Assembly: GCA_009744235.1 (NCBI GenBank)
Contig: WPHV01000013.1
Coordinates: forward strand, 120,481-184,480
Origin: Gillisella vitis
Lineage (GTDB): Bacteria; Pseudomonadota; Alphaproteobacteria; Rhizobiales; Rhizobiaceae
Direction of reading: 5' to 3'
DNA: 64,000 nt
Both the position numbers and the translations under genes were made by a program. Position 1 is the stretch's first letter. The number at the start of each line of letters is the position of its first letter. A model generated the notes under the pieces. That model did not search any database and had not been told where the DNA came from. It saw only the letters and a list, made by a program, of their open reading frames with translations. Shown one piece after another: positions 19,288 through 32,811 of the stretch.

Positions 19288-20028
19288 TTAATGTCTTAGG
19301 CGTGTCACGAGGCCTGAGACGATGCGCTTAGACAATCCATTGAAATCATTATCAAAATGATGCCCGCCACTAAAGCCAATAACTTCGGCGCCGGTCTGCC
19401 GGAGCGATGGGCAAGCATTATTGCGGTCATCGCGCCCGTACATGCATTGGACGATTGTTGGGTCAATCGATGTGAGGTCATTCAGAGGATTGCCGCCTTT
19501 ACCTTCGGTTTCGAGTTGAAGCCAGCCCCTGAGTGAAACGACATAGTCGACCTGATGTGACAATGCCAGGAGGGAGATTTGCTTAACCTGCATTCTTTGC
19601 TCGTGGGTAAGCCGATTGAAGCTTGCTGGCATGACGTCAGCGCCGAAGGAATATCCTACAAGTAAAACATTCTGCACGCCGAAAAGCTTGGTGTAGACAT
19701 CAATTAAATGTCCAAGATCTGCCGCAGTTCCGCTTGGAGACCGTTCGGACCAAAAATAACGGAGTGAATTGACGCCAACGACGGGAATCCCTTCCGTCTG
19801 CAGATAGTTAGCAATCTCTTCGTCGATATTCTGCCATCCAGCATCGCCAGAGTAAAAGATCGCGACCGTGTTCTTGGTTGGATTGGCGCTAAACACGCGA
19901 AGAGGAATCCCTAGTCGATTTGCGCCTCTATTCGACCACATGACATGGTTGACGCGTTGGTTTGCGTATGCGGAATTTACTCCGGGAATAAGTGTTAACG
20001 CGAATACCAATAACAACTTTATTACCAT
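19288..20028 (-). CDS. virJ: VirJ
   Basis: A 246-residue periplasmic virulence protein, homologous to chromosomal AcvB. A signal peptide occupies residues 1-22 (VIKLLLVFALTLIPGVNSAYA). The alpha/beta-hydrolase-like core has the elbow VGYSFGADVMP and a late histidine in SGGHHFD. VirJ helps substrates reach the T-pilus channel; AcvB has been linked to lysyl-phosphatidylglycerol hydrolysis. Leftward single gene; a vir-box-like site precedes it. Confidence 0.93.
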   Translation of the reverse strand: MVIKLLLVFALTLIPGVNSAYANQRVNHVMWSNRGANRLGIPLRVFSANPTKNTVAIFYSGDAGWQNIDEEIANYLQTEGIPVVGVNSLRYFWSERSPSGTAADLGHLIDVYTKLFGVQNVLLVGYSFGADVMPASFNRLTHEQRMQVKQISLLALSHQVDYVVSLRGWLQLETEGKGGNPLNDLTSIDPTIVQCMYGRDDRNNACPSLRQTGAEVIGFSGGHHFDNDFNGLSKRIVSGLVTRLRH

Positions 20029-20446
20029 GTCGAGACCCTGCGTCAGTTGTTAACCTGCGTGTCGGATATGGATAATTTCCAACTGCTGTTTCAAGTTGAT
20101 GTCGGCTGTGTTGTGAGTTGTTACAGATGAAACAGAGGCAGATAATCTTACCAGCGATGGATTAAACTCGCGGCCAGGTGGCTCATCAAAGGACGGCGCC
20201 ACTGCCAAATCTTTGGTGATCAACAAGGTGAAGCCTCTGGCTGGCTGGGGACGAATGAAAATTTCCGTCTATATCAATGTTTTGGCGCGGGCTCTCCGCC
20301 AGAACGCCGAATTGCTTCCGAAGCATGTCTGCTCCAAAGTCCTCATCGCGCCTCTGGCCTTTGCCCCACCTCAAAAGCCATGCGGGCGGACGCCGAAAAA
20401 TACTCAACTCTCCTTGGCGTCCACATCGGCATAACTGGGGCAGATC
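20029..20446. other. Intergenic between virJ and kup
   Basis: About 420 bases holding the virJ promoter. GTTTCAAGTTGA at 20088-20099, read leftward as TCAACTTGAAAC, matches the vir box consensus at 10 of 12 positions and sits 60 bases before virJ. The rest shows no gene and is the downstream flank of kup. Confidence 0.45.
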
Positions 20447-22345
20447 TCAAACAATGACTTGCGATCCCAGTTCGACCACGCGGTTGGCTGGCAGGCTGAA
20501 ATAATCTGACGGCATTGCGGCAGCATTTGCAAGTACGATGTAAAGTCGGTCCTGCCAGTAGGGCATACCCGACTTGGCATCCGGCAGGAGCTTACGGCGA
20601 CCGAGATAGAAGGAGGTCGACATGATGTCGAACTTCAATCCGGCCTTGCGCAACGTCGCCAGGGCTTGAGACACATTATGCGGTTCCATGAAGCCGAAGA
20701 GCAGTTCGACGCGAGAGAAACGCTCGGAAATCTGTTCTATCTTGTAACGGGCGTGGCTCGGTACACGCGGTTTGCTGATCGTGCGGATCGTCAGGATGAC
20801 GTTGCGGTCGTGAAGCACGTGGTTGTGCTTGAGATTGTGCAGCAAGGCGGCGGGGGCGGACTCCGGATCGCCGGTCAGGAAGATCGCGGTGCCCGTAACC
20901 TGGGCCGGCGAATGTTCACCCTTGCGCTCGATCGAGCTAAGGAAGGAGGCAAGCGGAATATCGGCGTGGCGGGTCTTTTCCATCAGGATCGCCGTGCCGC
21001 GACGCCAGGTCCACATGACGACGGTAAAGGCGGTGGCGATCATGATCGGGATATAGCCGCCGTCGTGGATCTTCAAAAGGTTGGCGCCGAGGAAGATCAT
21101 TTCGAGCACTACCAGTGGCACGAGCGCGATCACCGCAACCGGGAGCGACCAGTTCCAGCGGGCGCGGACGAATTCGAAGGCCATGATCGAGGTGACGACC
21201 ATGGCGCCGGTGACGGAGATGCCGTAGGCGGTCGCCAGTGCGTCCGATGTCTTGAAACTCAGAACCAGGAAGATGACGCCGATGAACAGCACGGCATTGA
21301 CCGAAGGCACGAAGATCTGCCCGGCATTGGTTTCCGAGGTGAACAGGATTTCCATGCGCGGCAGGAAGCCGAGGTTGATGCCCTGGCGCACCATCGAGAA
21401 GGCGCCGGTGATGACAGCCTGGCTGGCGATGATCGTCGCGGCGGTCGCCAGGATGACGACAGGCAGCAGCGCCCATTTCGGATACATCAGATAGAAGGGG
21501 TCGGACATCGTCCCCGGATTGCCGAGAACGAGCGCGCCCTGCCCGAGATAATTCAGCGTCAGCGACGGGAAAACCAGCAGGAACCAGGCCCACTGAATCG
21601 GACGACGGCCGAAATGGCCAAGATCGGCATAGAGCGCTTCCGCGCCCGTCACCGTCAGGAACACGGCGCCGAGCACGACGACGCCATCGAAGCCCTCATG
21701 CAGCAGGAAGCTGACGGCATAATAGGGATTGAAGGCGGCCAGAATGCCGTAGTCGTCCGAGATATGAGAAATGCCGGCAGCGGCCGTGACGAGGAACCAG
21801 ATGGCGGTGATCGGGCCGAAGAACTTCGCGACGGCGCCGGTGCCACGTGATTGCACGACGAAGAGCAGCGCCAGGATCACCACCGAGATCGGCACGATAT
21901 AGCCCGCGAGGCGGGGTGCGACGAGCTTCAGACCCTCGACGGCCGACAACACGGATAGAGCCGGGGTGATCATCGCATCCCCGAGGAAGAGGGAGGCACC
22001 GATCAGGCCGAGCAGCATCAGGATGGCGGTATGGCCGTTGGCGGTCTTCATCAGCAGGGCAAGTAGCGACAGCGTGCCGCCCTCGCCGTCGTTGTCCGCG
22101 CGCAGCAGGAAGAGCACATATTTGATGGTGACGATGATCGTCAGCGCCCAAATCATCAGCGAGATCAGGCTGATGATCTCGAAACGGGTGGCGCCGTCAT
22201 GGACCACCGGCTTCAGCGCTTCGCGAAAGGCATAGAGCGGGCTGGTGCCGATATCGCCGTAGACGACACCGACAGAACCCAGCGCAAGACAGAACCGCTT
22301 TCGCGGCGTCATGTGGCGTTCGTTCAGATGGCTCTCTTCGGACAT
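20447..22345 (-). CDS. kup: Kup-family potassium uptake transporter
   Basis: A 632-residue KUP/HAK/KT potassium-proton symporter in the inner membrane. The signature [15 protein letters not shown] is at residues 26-40, about twelve hydrophobic segments follow to residue 440, and a cytoplasmic carboxy-terminal domain closes the protein. Length is typical. Codon use is regular and GC-rich, like a chromosomal rhizobial gene and unlike the neighbours. Kup is not part of known vir regulons. It looks full-length and functional. Confidence 0.95.
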   Translation of the reverse strand: MSEESHLNERHMTPRKRFCLALGSVGVVYGDIGTSPLYAFREALKPVVHDGATRFEIISLISLMIWALTIIVTIKYVLFLLRADNDGEGGTLSLLALLMKTANGHTAILMLLGLIGASLFLGDAMITPALSVLSAVEGLKLVAPRLAGYIVPISVVILALLFVVQSRGTGAVAKFFGPITAIWFLVTAAAGISHISDDYGILAAFNPYYAVSFLLHEGFDGVVVLGAVFLTVTGAEALYADLGHFGRRPIQWAWFLLVFPSLTLNYLGQGALVLGNPGTMSDPFYLMYPKWALLPVVILATAATIIASQAVITGAFSMVRQGINLGFLPRMEILFTSETNAGQIFVPSVNAVLFIGVIFLVLSFKTSDALATAYGISVTGAMVVTSIMAFEFVRARWNWSLPVAVIALVPLVVLEMIFLGANLLKIHDGGYIPIMIATAFTVVMWTWRRGTAILMEKTRHADIPLASFLSSIERKGEHSPAQVTGTAIFLTGDPESAPAALLHNLKHNHVLHDRNVILTIRTISKPRVPSHARYKIEQISERFSRVELLFGFMEPHNVSQALATLRKAGLKFDIMSTSFYLGRRKLLPDAKSGMPYWQDRLYIVLANAAAMPSDYFSLPANRVVELGSQVIV

Positions 22346-24909
<2,564 letters not shown>

Positions 24910-25148
24910 AACCGGGGCCTCGTGGCGCCGATCGTCGTGGAGGTGAGGAAGACAGCATCTAAGCGCCGCCGCCTATAGTCTCGCATGGACAGCTTGGTTT
25001 CTGCTTGTTTGGCTGGAATTTTCTTCCGTGCGGCAATTCGTATCACGGATGTAAGAATGATAAGTAATTCCGGGGTGAGATCATCGGGTGACGCTAATCC
25101 CTCGACATCCGCATAATCGGGTCGGCTGTTGCAAAGAGAGGTAACTAA

Positions 25149-27659
25149 ATGACTTGGGATCGTTTGTTACCTTCCCGGAAGGTTCTGCTCGCTATCAATT
25201 CCTGGTACGTTTTAGCATTGGTAGTTGCGGCTATATCTTTTGCGGTTCTGGCCATTGGACCCTGGAAAAATGAAAAAAGCAGTGAAGCGATTCTAACTGA
25301 GTTGCAGTCAATCGACGTCGATTGTGCGCTGCTCCAGCGGAACGTGTTGCGTGCTCACGCCGGCCTTCTTCGGAATTACCGTCCTCTTATCGTTCCTCTG
25401 GGGCGAGTGCGCTCGAGCATCGCAAATCTACAGCAGCTTTTTAAGAAGGCGCGTCTTGAAGATGTAGGGGAACTCTCCGAACTGCTTGCGCGACTGAAGT
25501 CCTCGATAAACACGACCGACGCGGCGGTTGCATCGTTCGGGGCGCAAAATGTGGTGTTCGAGGATTCATTGGCGACCTTTAATCAGTCAATAAGCTCGCT
25601 TCTGAGAACCTCGGATAGCCGAGATTTGAACGCAGCGAAGGTGCCTGAGCTGGGCTATTTAATGCTGCAGTTTTCGTTTCGACCAAACACCGAGCTCGCA
25701 CTACAGATCACTCAAAGTCTAGACCAGCTTCAGATGTCGACGAACGCGGATAAGGTCGCTATTCAGGAGGTCGTCCGTAATGGAAGGGTTATCCTAGGCG
25801 TACTGCCGAGGTTGAATGAAACTGTAAAGCTGGTTCAGGCCTCTGGAACGTTCGAGAATACGAAGAAGTTGCAGCGGGCATACCTGGAAGCTGACAGCTT
25901 GGCCAGAGTGGTTGAGCAACGGGTACGAACATTTCTCGGTGCTGTTTCAGTATTCTTCTGCTTTGGGATAGTAATTCTGGTTCACAAATTGCGTCGACGA
26001 ACCGACAGGTTGGCGAGACGCCTGGATTTTGAAGAAGTTATCAAGAAAATTGGGGTTTGCTTCGAAGATTCTACAGAAACAAAGCAGTCACTGAAATCCT
26101 CAGCGGAAGCCGCACTGGGAACTATTGAGAATTTTTTTGAAGCTAACCAGTGTGTGCTAGGGTTAGTGAACGTTACTGAAAACGAAATTGCCGAGACGTT
26201 TTCCGCAAGCGCGCCTCCGCCGAGCTGGAACGAGCGGCGGATCCGGAAAATTGTTTCTCTGGTCCAGGCCGACGAGCACGGATCGATCTTTCGAGACTAT
26301 CCTGCCCGAAAGGCAAGTTGCTTTAATGAAGACGCCCCTGGCCGGTGGGCGTTGGTTGCGTTCAAGGTGTCCGATCGACTAGTTGCTGTTTTCGGCCTTA
26401 GGTTCGATCGAGACCCCGTGCAGCCAGCGTCAAGTGAAGTTCAACTTATGGAACTTGCCGCTGGCTGTGTCAGCCATTATGTGGTCATTCGGTGCAAGCA
26501 AACCCAGCGAGACATTCTTGAGCGTCGTTTGAAACATGCGGAACGGCTTGAAGCCGTTGGGACACTTGCAGGAGGCATAGCGCACGAATTCAACAACATT
26601 CTTGGGGTAATTCTCGGCTACGCCGAAATGGCACAAAACATTCTACACCGCCGCACTTACGCTCGACACTACATCGATCGCATCAATGCTGAAAGCAATC
26701 GAGCGAGACTGATTATTGATCAGATTCTTGCGCTTAGCCGGCGACGTGAACGGACAGCAAGGCCGTTCAACCTGTCGGCGTTGGTGAGGGAGATTGCACC
26801 TTCGTTACGTGTTGCGCTGCCTTCAGAGGTGGAGGTCGATTTCAATATTCAAAGCGCTCAGATGATTGTCGAAGGAAATCCGCTCGAAATTGAGCAGATA
26901 CTGATGAACCTGTGTAAGAACGCCGCAGAGGCTTGTATAGGCTCCGGGCGTATCGAGGTCAGCGTCTATAGATCGTTTGTATGGAAGCATAAGGTACTTG
27001 CGAACGGCACGATACCCGCTGGCGATTACATCCTTCTTTCAGTTGAGGATAACGGTGGAGGCATAGGCGAAGCCGCATTGCCACATATTTTTGAGCCTTT
27101 TTTTACCACGCGCGCGCAATGCGGCGGCACTGGGCTGGGGCTCTCCACCGTGCACGGCCACGTCAGCGCAATGGCGGGTTTTGTCGATGTGATCTCAACT
27201 GTTGGCAGAGGTACGCGCTTCGACATTTATCTGCCAACTTCGGCGAAGAAGCCAGTGAATTCAGAGAGTTTTTTTGGACCTGAAAAAATACCGCTCGGTA
27301 GCGGAGAGATTGTCGCTGTGGTTGAACCCGATCCGGTGACGCTTGAAAGGTATGAGGAAACGATCGCGGCGCTCGGTTATGAGCCAGTCGGCTTTAACAC
27401 GTTCAAAGGGCTGACTGACTGGGTTTTGGCAGGCAAAGAGGCAGATATTGTTCTGATTGATCATTCATCGTTTCTCGATGGAGAACGTGTAGGCTCCTGG
27501 GTCGCGACACTAGAAAAAGTGCCGATCATCATGATCGGGCAGCATCAAAAAAACGTTTCAATTTCGGCGGACGGCGAGGCATCTAACCACTTTTTGCAAA
27601 AACCGGTGTCATCCAAGGCTCTCGCCTATGTGGTTCGCGCGAATATCAGAACGGAATAA
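25149..27659 (+). CDS. virA: VirA sensor histidine kinase
   Basis: An 836-residue membrane sensor that detects plant phenolics, acidity and (through ChvE) sugars, and phosphorylates VirG. Transmembrane helices are near residues 18-40 and 258-278, enclosing the periplasmic domain. The linker follows. The kinase H-box is [12 protein letters not shown] with His at about residue 479. The ATP-binding N and G boxes are visible ([19 protein letters not shown]). A receiver-like tail carries Asp near residue 771 (IVLIDHSSF). Length matches family members. A GAGAGG ribosome site precedes the ATG. Confidence 0.97.
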   Translation: MTWDRLLPSRKVLLAINSWYVLALVVAAISFAVLAIGPWKNEKSSEAILTELQSIDVDCALLQRNVLRAHAGLLRNYRPLIVPLGRVRSSIANLQQLFKKARLEDVGELSELLARLKSSINTTDAAVASFGAQNVVFEDSLATFNQSISSLLRTSDSRDLNAAKVPELGYLMLQFSFRPNTELALQITQSLDQLQMSTNADKVAIQEVVRNGRVILGVLPRLNETVKLVQASGTFENTKKLQRAYLEADSLARVVEQRVRTFLGAVSVFFCFGIVILVHKLRRRTDRLARRLDFEEVIKKIGVCFEDSTETKQSLKSSAEAALGTIENFFEANQCVLGLVNVTENEIAETFSASAPPPSWNERRIRKIVSLVQADEHGSIFRDYPARKASCFNEDAPGRWALVAFKVSDRLVAVFGLRFDRDPVQPASSEVQLMELAAGCVSHYVVIRCKQTQRDILERRLKHAERLEAVGTLAGGIAHEFNNILGVILGYAEMAQNILHRRTYARHYIDRINAESNRARLIIDQILALSRRRERTARPFNLSALVREIAPSLRVALPSEVEVDFNIQSAQMIVEGNPLEIEQILMNLCKNAAEACIGSGRIEVSVYRSFVWKHKVLANGTIPAGDYILLSVEDNGGGIGEAALPHIFEPFFTTRAQCGGTGLGLSTVHGHVSAMAGFVDVISTVGRGTRFDIYLPTSAKKPVNSESFFGPEKIPLGSGEIVAVVEPDPVTLERYEETIAALGYEPVGFNTFKGLTDWVLAGKEADIVLIDHSSFLDGERVGSWVATLEKVPIIMIGQHQKNVSISADGEASNHFLQKPVSSKALAYVVRANIRTE

Positions 27660-28133
27660 ATGGACAGATTAAGGATGGGGTCGGCATAATTCGGGTAGAG
27701 ATGCAACGCAATAAAGCTTTCAATGACGCACGAACTGGGTGGGATTCCGGATGACCCGAGATCTCCTGCGCTACGGCAGCGAGATGCCTCCAATGGCGTT
27801 GCTGAGACACTCAGGGGACAGCATTGTTGAATAGGCCGACTCGATCAATCTGCTGGTCGTGATTACTCGAATGATCCCGTATGCGCATTTATATGATCTG
27901 TTTTGACTGCACCGCCGTGACAGCCCCGCGAGATTTGTGACGTTTCTCGGTCAACGTCGGTTAAAACTCAAAACAAAGAGAAATGTGCTTCTCCGCAGCG
28001 GAACCAAAGAAGGCACGATTCGACAGCAATACCTGCCCCACGCAAACAATCCGCCCGACCGTCTCTTTTAGGTGAAATTGGCTCGTACTCAGCTCGGCCA
28101 ACCAAACAAGCATCCATCAACGACGTCATTTGC
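27660..28133. other. Intergenic virA-virB, first part
   Basis: About 470 bases with no supported gene. The 27740-27850 stretch looks like degraded coding sequence, but no family could be assigned. Confidence 0.4.
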
Positions 28134-28145
28134 TTCAAATGAAAT
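28134..28145 (+). promoter_or_regulatory. vir box of the virB operon
   Basis: TTCAAATGAAAT matches TNCAATTGAAAY at 11 of 12 positions, 118 bases before virB1. It is expected to bind phosphorylated VirG and drive virB1-B11. Confidence 0.75.
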
Positions 28146-28262
28146 CAATAACGAAAACATTAAAACCCAAGAGTAACAGATCCTTCCCATAGTCGCGATC
28201 GTTAGCGGTCACGTCATCTTGAGACTGCAGCGAAGATCAGTGCGAGACGTAGGAGATATAGA

Positions 28263-28970
28263 ATGCTGAAGGCGGCAGGATCTTTCGGGATCATTTTTCT
28301 AATGGTCCAGCCAAGCGAGGCCGCGCCGCTCTCTCCGGCCGATTTCAGTCAGCTTGCTCGCGAATGCGCCCCTTCGGTTGCTCCATCTACGCTTGCAGCG
28401 ATTGCCAAAGTCGAAAGCCGATCCGATCCACTCGTGCTTCATGACAATACTACCGATGAAACTCTTCACTGGACTGATCAGGCGGATGCCAGGCGAAGTG
28501 TGGAAGATCGTCTCGTAGCAGGGCATTCAATCGATGTCGGCCTTATGCAGGTGAACTCGAGCAATTTCGCGATGCTGGGTTTGACGTCTAGCAATGCATT
28601 TGAGCCCTGTGCGTCTCTATCAGCCGCGGCGCGACTGCTTGTACGGCACTTTACGGGCGGGAACACGGCGCAAGAAGAACAGCTCGCGCTTCGGCGAGCA
28701 ATCTCGGCGTACAATACCGGCAATCTCAAGCGCGGCTTCACGAACGGATATGTGCGAAGGGTCGAGTTGGCGGCTCAGCAACTCGTGCCTCCACTGGCTC
28801 AGTCGGCGAAAAATCAAGATCATGATGAGCAGAGCCCAGAAGAACCGTGGAATGTCTGGCGTTCTTACGACAACACCCGCTCAGCAGGTGGGGCAGGCGG
28901 TTCATCTGGTTCGCCAGAGCCGCAGGAGCCGAATGAACACAGAACTCCGGAAGACGATCAAGTTTTTTGA
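28263..28970 (+). CDS. virB1: VirB1 lytic transglycosylase
   Basis: A 235-residue secreted peptidoglycan hydrolase that opens the cell wall for T-pilus and channel assembly. A signal peptide covers residues 1-20. The transglycosylase fold has the catalytic Glu in AAIAKVESRSDP and the conserved GLMQVNSSNF, then AISAYNTGN. The Gly/Ser/Pro/Glu-rich carboxy terminus corresponds to the part released as VirB1*. First gene of the eleven-gene virB operon; a GGAGATAT ribosome site precedes it. Confidence 0.96.
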   Translation: MLKAAGSFGIIFLMVQPSEAAPLSPADFSQLARECAPSVAPSTLAAIAKVESRSDPLVLHDNTTDETLHWTDQADARRSVEDRLVAGHSIDVGLMQVNSSNFAMLGLTSSNAFEPCASLSAAARLLVRHFTGGNTAQEEQLALRRAISAYNTGNLKRGFTNGYVRRVELAAQQLVPPLAQSAKNQDHDEQSPEEPWNVWRSYDNTRSAGGAGGSSGSPEPQEPNEHRTPEDDQVF

Positions 28971-28994
28971 ATTGAGTAATGGAGATGTACCCTC

Positions 28995-29360
28995 ATGGCA
29001 TGCTTTGAAAAATACCGCGTGCGTTCGACGTTGCGTTGCCTCAGGGAGTTGGTTGTGCGCCTGGCGGTTACTTACCTGCCGAGCCTCAGCGGCGCGATCG
29101 GCTGGAGTTTGCTTTTCTCTGAGCCAGCCGCTGCACAAGCGGCGGGCGGAACCGATCCCGCCACCATGGTCAACAATATCTGCACCTTTATTCTTGGTCC
29201 GTTTGGTCAATCGCTCGCAGTTCTTGGCATCGTAGCCATCGGCATATCATGGATGTTCGGTCGAGCTTCTCTTGGTCTCGTAGCTGGCGTCGTCGGCGGG
29301 ATCGTTATTATGTTTGGAGCCAGCTTTCTCGGCCAAACGCTCACCGGGGGCGGCGGATGA
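28995..29360 (+). CDS. virB2: VirB2 T-pilin precursor
   Basis: A 121-residue propilin. A long signal sequence (residues 1-47) ends at AAAQA, and the mature part starts around Gln48/Ala49 and holds two hydrophobic helices (FGQSLAVLGIVAIGISWMF and LVAGVVGGIVIMFGASFLG). The known pilin is cyclised head to tail. The mature region is almost invariant relative to other Ti plasmids, while the leader differs. The stop overlaps the virB3 start in ATGA. Confidence 0.96.
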   Translation: MACFEKYRVRSTLRCLRELVVRLAVTYLPSLSGAIGWSLLFSEPAAAQAAGGTDPATMVNNICTFILGPFGQSLAVLGIVAIGISWMFGRASLGLVAGVVGGIVIMFGASFLGQTLTGGGG

Positions 29361-29683
29361 AGGACCGTCTCGAAGAAGCCACACTCTATTTAGCGGCGAC
29401 GAGACCTGCATTGTTCTTTGGCGTGCCGCTTACGCTGGCTGGATTGTTCATGATGTTGGCTGGCTTTCTTATCGTTATTGTCCAGAATCCGCTCTACGAA
29501 ATCGTTCTCTTGCCGCTGTGGCTTGGAGCCCGGCTCGTCGTAGAGCGCGACTACAACGCCGCAAGTGTGGTCTTTCTGTTTCTCCAGACGGCGGGGAGAA
29601 GTGTTGACAGCCATACGTGGGGCGGGGCGAGTGTCAGTCCCAACCCAATCAGAGTGCCGCCGCGAGGAAGAGGAATGGCGTGA
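29357..29683 (+). CDS. virB3: VirB3
   Basis: A 108-residue inner-membrane T4SS subunit with one long hydrophobic hairpin (residues 18-45), associated with VirB4. The ATG at 29357 overlaps the virB2 stop by four bases; the longer open frame upstream is a virB2 shadow. Its stop overlaps the virB4 start (TGATG). Confidence 0.95.
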   Translation: MKDRLEEATLYLAATRPALFFGVPLTLAGLFMMLAGFLIVIVQNPLYEIVLLPLWLGARLVVERDYNAASVVFLFLQTAGRSVDSHTWGGASVSPNPIRVPPRGRGMA

Positions 29684-32052
29684 TGTTCGGAACAAATGGA
29701 GCGACCGAGCGATCTGGTGAAATCTACCTGCCTTACATTGGACACCTCAGCGACCATGTCGTCCTTTTGGAGGACGGCTCCATCTTGACCATGGCACATA
29801 TCAGTGGTGTGCCCTTCGAACTGGAGGAGGTTGAAGTCCGAAATGCGCGCTGCCGTGCCTTCAACACGCTCTTTCGCAATATCGCCGACGACAACGTCTC
29901 GGTGTATGCCCATCTTGTCCGTCATAACGATGTGCAGGCACCGCCCCCAAGGCATTTTCGAAGCGGCTTCGCTTCGAACCTAAGCGAAACGTTCGAGCAA
30001 CGTGTTCTCGCCGGCAAGCTTTTTCGGAACGACTACTTTCTCACACTCATGGTATATCCTCGCACTGCTCTCGGCAAAGTGGGAAGTAGGTTCACCAGGC
30101 TGTATGGGAAGAACGCTGGCGATCTTGCACATCAGATCCGGCATCTGGAGGACCTTTGGAATGTTGTCGCTGGCGCGCTTGATGCCTATGGTCTCCGCCG
30201 CCTTGGTATCCGAGAAAAAAACGAGGTGCTTTTCACGGAGATTGGTGAGGCCCTCCGGCTGATAATGACTTGTCGCTTTTCAGCGGTCCCCGTCGTTAGC
30301 GGTTCGCTTGGCGCCTCCATCTATACTGATCGAGTCATTTGCGGCAAACGTGCCTTAGAGATTCGAACGCCGAAAGATCACTACGTCGGATCAATTTTCT
30401 CATTCCGTGAATATCCCGCGAAGACGCGGCCTGGTATGCTCAACACGCTACTGTCCTCAAATTTTCCGCTGGTTTTGAGCCAGAGTTTCTCTTTTCTCAC
30501 TCGCGCGCAGGCTCACGCCAAGCTCAGTCTTAAGTCAAACCAAATGACCAGCTCCGGTGACAAAGCAGTCACCCAGATTGGCGAACTCGCGCAAGCAGAG
30601 GACTCATTGGCAAGTAGCGAATTCGTGATGGGTTCGCATCATCTCAGTCTTTGCGTCTATGCCGACCATCTCCATACTCTTGCTGACCATGGGGCGAGCG
30701 CCCGAACAAGCCTGGCGGATGTAGGAGCGGTTATTGTCCAGGAGAGCATTGGAATAGAGGCTGCGTACTGGTCTCAGCTTCCAGGAAACAGCAGATGGCG
30801 TACGCGTCCTGGGGCTATCACCTCGCGCAACTTCGCAGGACTGGTCTCCTTCGAAAATTTCCCAGGCGGGAGGACTTCAGGCCATTGGGGTGGTGCCGTT
30901 GCACGCTTCCGGACGAACGGCGGGACTCCCTTCGACTATATTCCGCATGAGAACGACGTTGGCATGACGGCAATATTCGGGCCTATCGGTCGAGGAAAAA
31001 CGACACTTATGACCTTTATCCTGGCGATGCTCGAGCAGAGCATAGCCAATCGCAGTGGCACGCTCGTCTTCTTCGATAAGGATCGTGGCGGTGAACTGCT
31101 GGTGCGCGCTACCGGAGGGACTTATCTCACGCTGCCTAGAGGTGTGCCAAGCGGCCTTGCACCTTTGCGCGGCCTGGAGAATACAGCATCGGCGCGCGAT
31201 TTCCTCCGCGAGTGGATCGTGGCGCTGATTGAGAGCGACGGCAGGGGCGGAATTTCACCGGAAGAAAATCGCCGGTTAGAGCGCGGTATCCAACGGCAGT
31301 TATCGTTTGAGCCGAACATGCGGTCGCTTGTGGGCCTACGAGAATTCTTGTTGCACGGGCCGTCTGAAGGTGCAGGAGCCAGATTGCAGCGGTGGTGCCG
31401 GGGGAATGCGCTTGGCTGGGCGTTTGACGGCGAGTCTGATGAAGTGAAGCTAGATCCTTCGATTACGGGCTTCGATATGACTCACCTCCTTGAATATGAG
31501 GAGGTATGCGCGCCAGCCGCGGCATACCTTTTGCATCGAATAGGCGCCATGGTTGATGGCCGGCGGTTCGTTATGAGCTGCGACGAGTTTCGCGCCTACC
31601 TGCTGAACTCGAAATTCGCAGCAGTCGTCGACAAGTTCCTGCTGACTGTTCGTAAGAATAACGGAATGCTAATTCTCGCGACACAGCAACCTGAGCACGT
31701 GCTTGATTCCCCGTTGGGCGCCAGCCTCGTCGCACAGTGCATGACAAAGATCTTCTATCCATCACCCACGGCCGACCGGTCCGCCTATATAGACGGGTTG
31801 AAGTGCACAGAGCGAGAATTTCAAGCTATCCGCGAGGACATGGCAGTCGGCAGTCGCAAGTTCCTGCTTAAGCGCGAGAGCGGAAGTGTCGTTTGCGAAT
31901 TTGATCTTCGCGACATGCCCGAATACGTTGCTGTGCTGTCCGGGCGGGCCAATACGGTGCGTTTGGCGGAACAGTTGCGCGAGACCTATGGAGGGGATCC
32001 CTCTGCCTGGCTCGAAAAATTCATGACGCGCTACCATGAAGCACAGGATTGA
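29683..32052 (+). CDS. virB4: VirB4 ATPase
   Basis: A 789-residue T4SS ATPase at the inner-membrane base. Walker A is FGPIGRGKTTLMT near residue 435 and Walker B is FVMSCDEFRAY; the later TQQPEH motif is typical. It powers pilin extraction and substrate passage. The ATG at 29683 shares its A with the virB3 stop; the frame opens earlier only as a virB3 shadow. The end overlaps the region just before virB5. Confidence 0.97.
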   Translation: MFGTNGATERSGEIYLPYIGHLSDHVVLLEDGSILTMAHISGVPFELEEVEVRNARCRAFNTLFRNIADDNVSVYAHLVRHNDVQAPPPRHFRSGFASNLSETFEQRVLAGKLFRNDYFLTLMVYPRTALGKVGSRFTRLYGKNAGDLAHQIRHLEDLWNVVAGALDAYGLRRLGIREKNEVLFTEIGEALRLIMTCRFSAVPVVSGSLGASIYTDRVICGKRALEIRTPKDHYVGSIFSFREYPAKTRPGMLNTLLSSNFPLVLSQSFSFLTRAQAHAKLSLKSNQMTSSGDKAVTQIGELAQAEDSLASSEFVMGSHHLSLCVYADHLHTLADHGASARTSLADVGAVIVQESIGIEAAYWSQLPGNSRWRTRPGAITSRNFAGLVSFENFPGGRTSGHWGGAVARFRTNGGTPFDYIPHENDVGMTAIFGPIGRGKTTLMTFILAMLEQSIANRSGTLVFFDKDRGGELLVRATGGTYLTLPRGVPSGLAPLRGLENTASARDFLREWIVALIESDGRGGISPEENRRLERGIQRQLSFEPNMRSLVGLREFLLHGPSEGAGARLQRWCRGNALGWAFDGESDEVKLDPSITGFDMTHLLEYEEVCAPAAAYLLHRIGAMVDGRRFVMSCDEFRAYLLNSKFAAVVDKFLLTVRKNNGMLILATQQPEHVLDSPLGASLVAQCMTKIFYPSPTADRSAYIDGLKCTEREFQAIREDMAVGSRKFLLKRESGSVVCEFDLRDMPEYVAVLSGRANTVRLAEQLRETYGGDPSAWLEKFMTRYHEAQD

Positions 32053-32068
32053 TCTGGAGATCGAAGTC

Positions 32069-32737
32069 ATGAAAACCACGAAGCTTGCAATAAACGCACT
32101 ATTCATATGCCTGCTTCTGTCGGGGACCGCCAGAGCACAGTTTGTTGTCAGTGATCCTCCGACGGAGGCCGAAACGCTGACAACGGCCATCAATACCGCG
32201 GCGAACCTCGAACAGTTGATCACGATGGTGACAATGTTGACATCGTCGTTTGGCGTCACCGGCCTGTTGTCCGCGCTCGATCAGAAGAACCAATATCCTT
32301 CTCCCAATCAACTCGACAGGGAAATGTTTTCGCCCCAGATGCCCGCTTCGACAACGGCGCGTGCGATCACCTTGGATGCCGACCGGGCAGTCGTGGGTAA
32401 CGACGCTGAAGGAAGTCTCCTGCGCGAACAGATTGCGGGCGCTGCAAATGCTGCCGGTGTCGCTGCTGATAATTTGGATGCAATGGACAAGCGCCTTACG
32501 GCAAATTCTGAGACAGCGACCCAGCTCTCCCGTTCACGCAACATTATGCAGGCAACTGTCACCAACGGGTTGCTTCTCAAACAGATCCACGATGCAATTA
32601 TCCAAAACATTCAGGCAACCAGCCTGTTGACGATGACCACAGCACAGGCGGGCCTGCACGAAGCTGAAGAGGCGGTGGCCCAACGAAAGGAACACCAGGC
32701 AACTGCGCTCATGTTTGGCGCGGCTTCGCTTCATTGA
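32069..32737 (+). CDS. virB5: VirB5 minor pilin
   Basis: A 222-residue secreted protein at the T-pilus tip, probably for host contact. A clear signal peptide (residues 1-23, ending ARAQ) precedes a mainly helical body. The ATG at 32069, preceded by GGAG, starts the signal peptide directly; an in-frame start at 32036 would overlap virB4. Confidence 0.94.
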   Translation: MKTTKLAINALFICLLLSGTARAQFVVSDPPTEAETLTTAINTAANLEQLITMVTMLTSSFGVTGLLSALDQKNQYPSPNQLDREMFSPQMPASTTARAITLDADRAVVGNDAEGSLLREQIAGAANAAGVAADNLDAMDKRLTANSETATQLSRSRNIMQATVTNGLLLKQIHDAIIQNIQATSLLTMTTAQAGLHEAEEAVAQRKEHQATALMFGAASLH

Positions 32738-32811
32738 GCCCCTTGCTCCTCGTCCAGAAGCAGAGCCGACCTTTCCTACAGAAATCTAAGGCTGAATCCA
32801 GGTAAGGGCAA

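Noticed and set aside
20666-21850. A 394-codon rightward frame inside kup.
   Set aside because: Long, charged, Gly/Asp/Arg-rich antisense frame caused by GC-rich codon bias in kup; kup itself is unmistakable.
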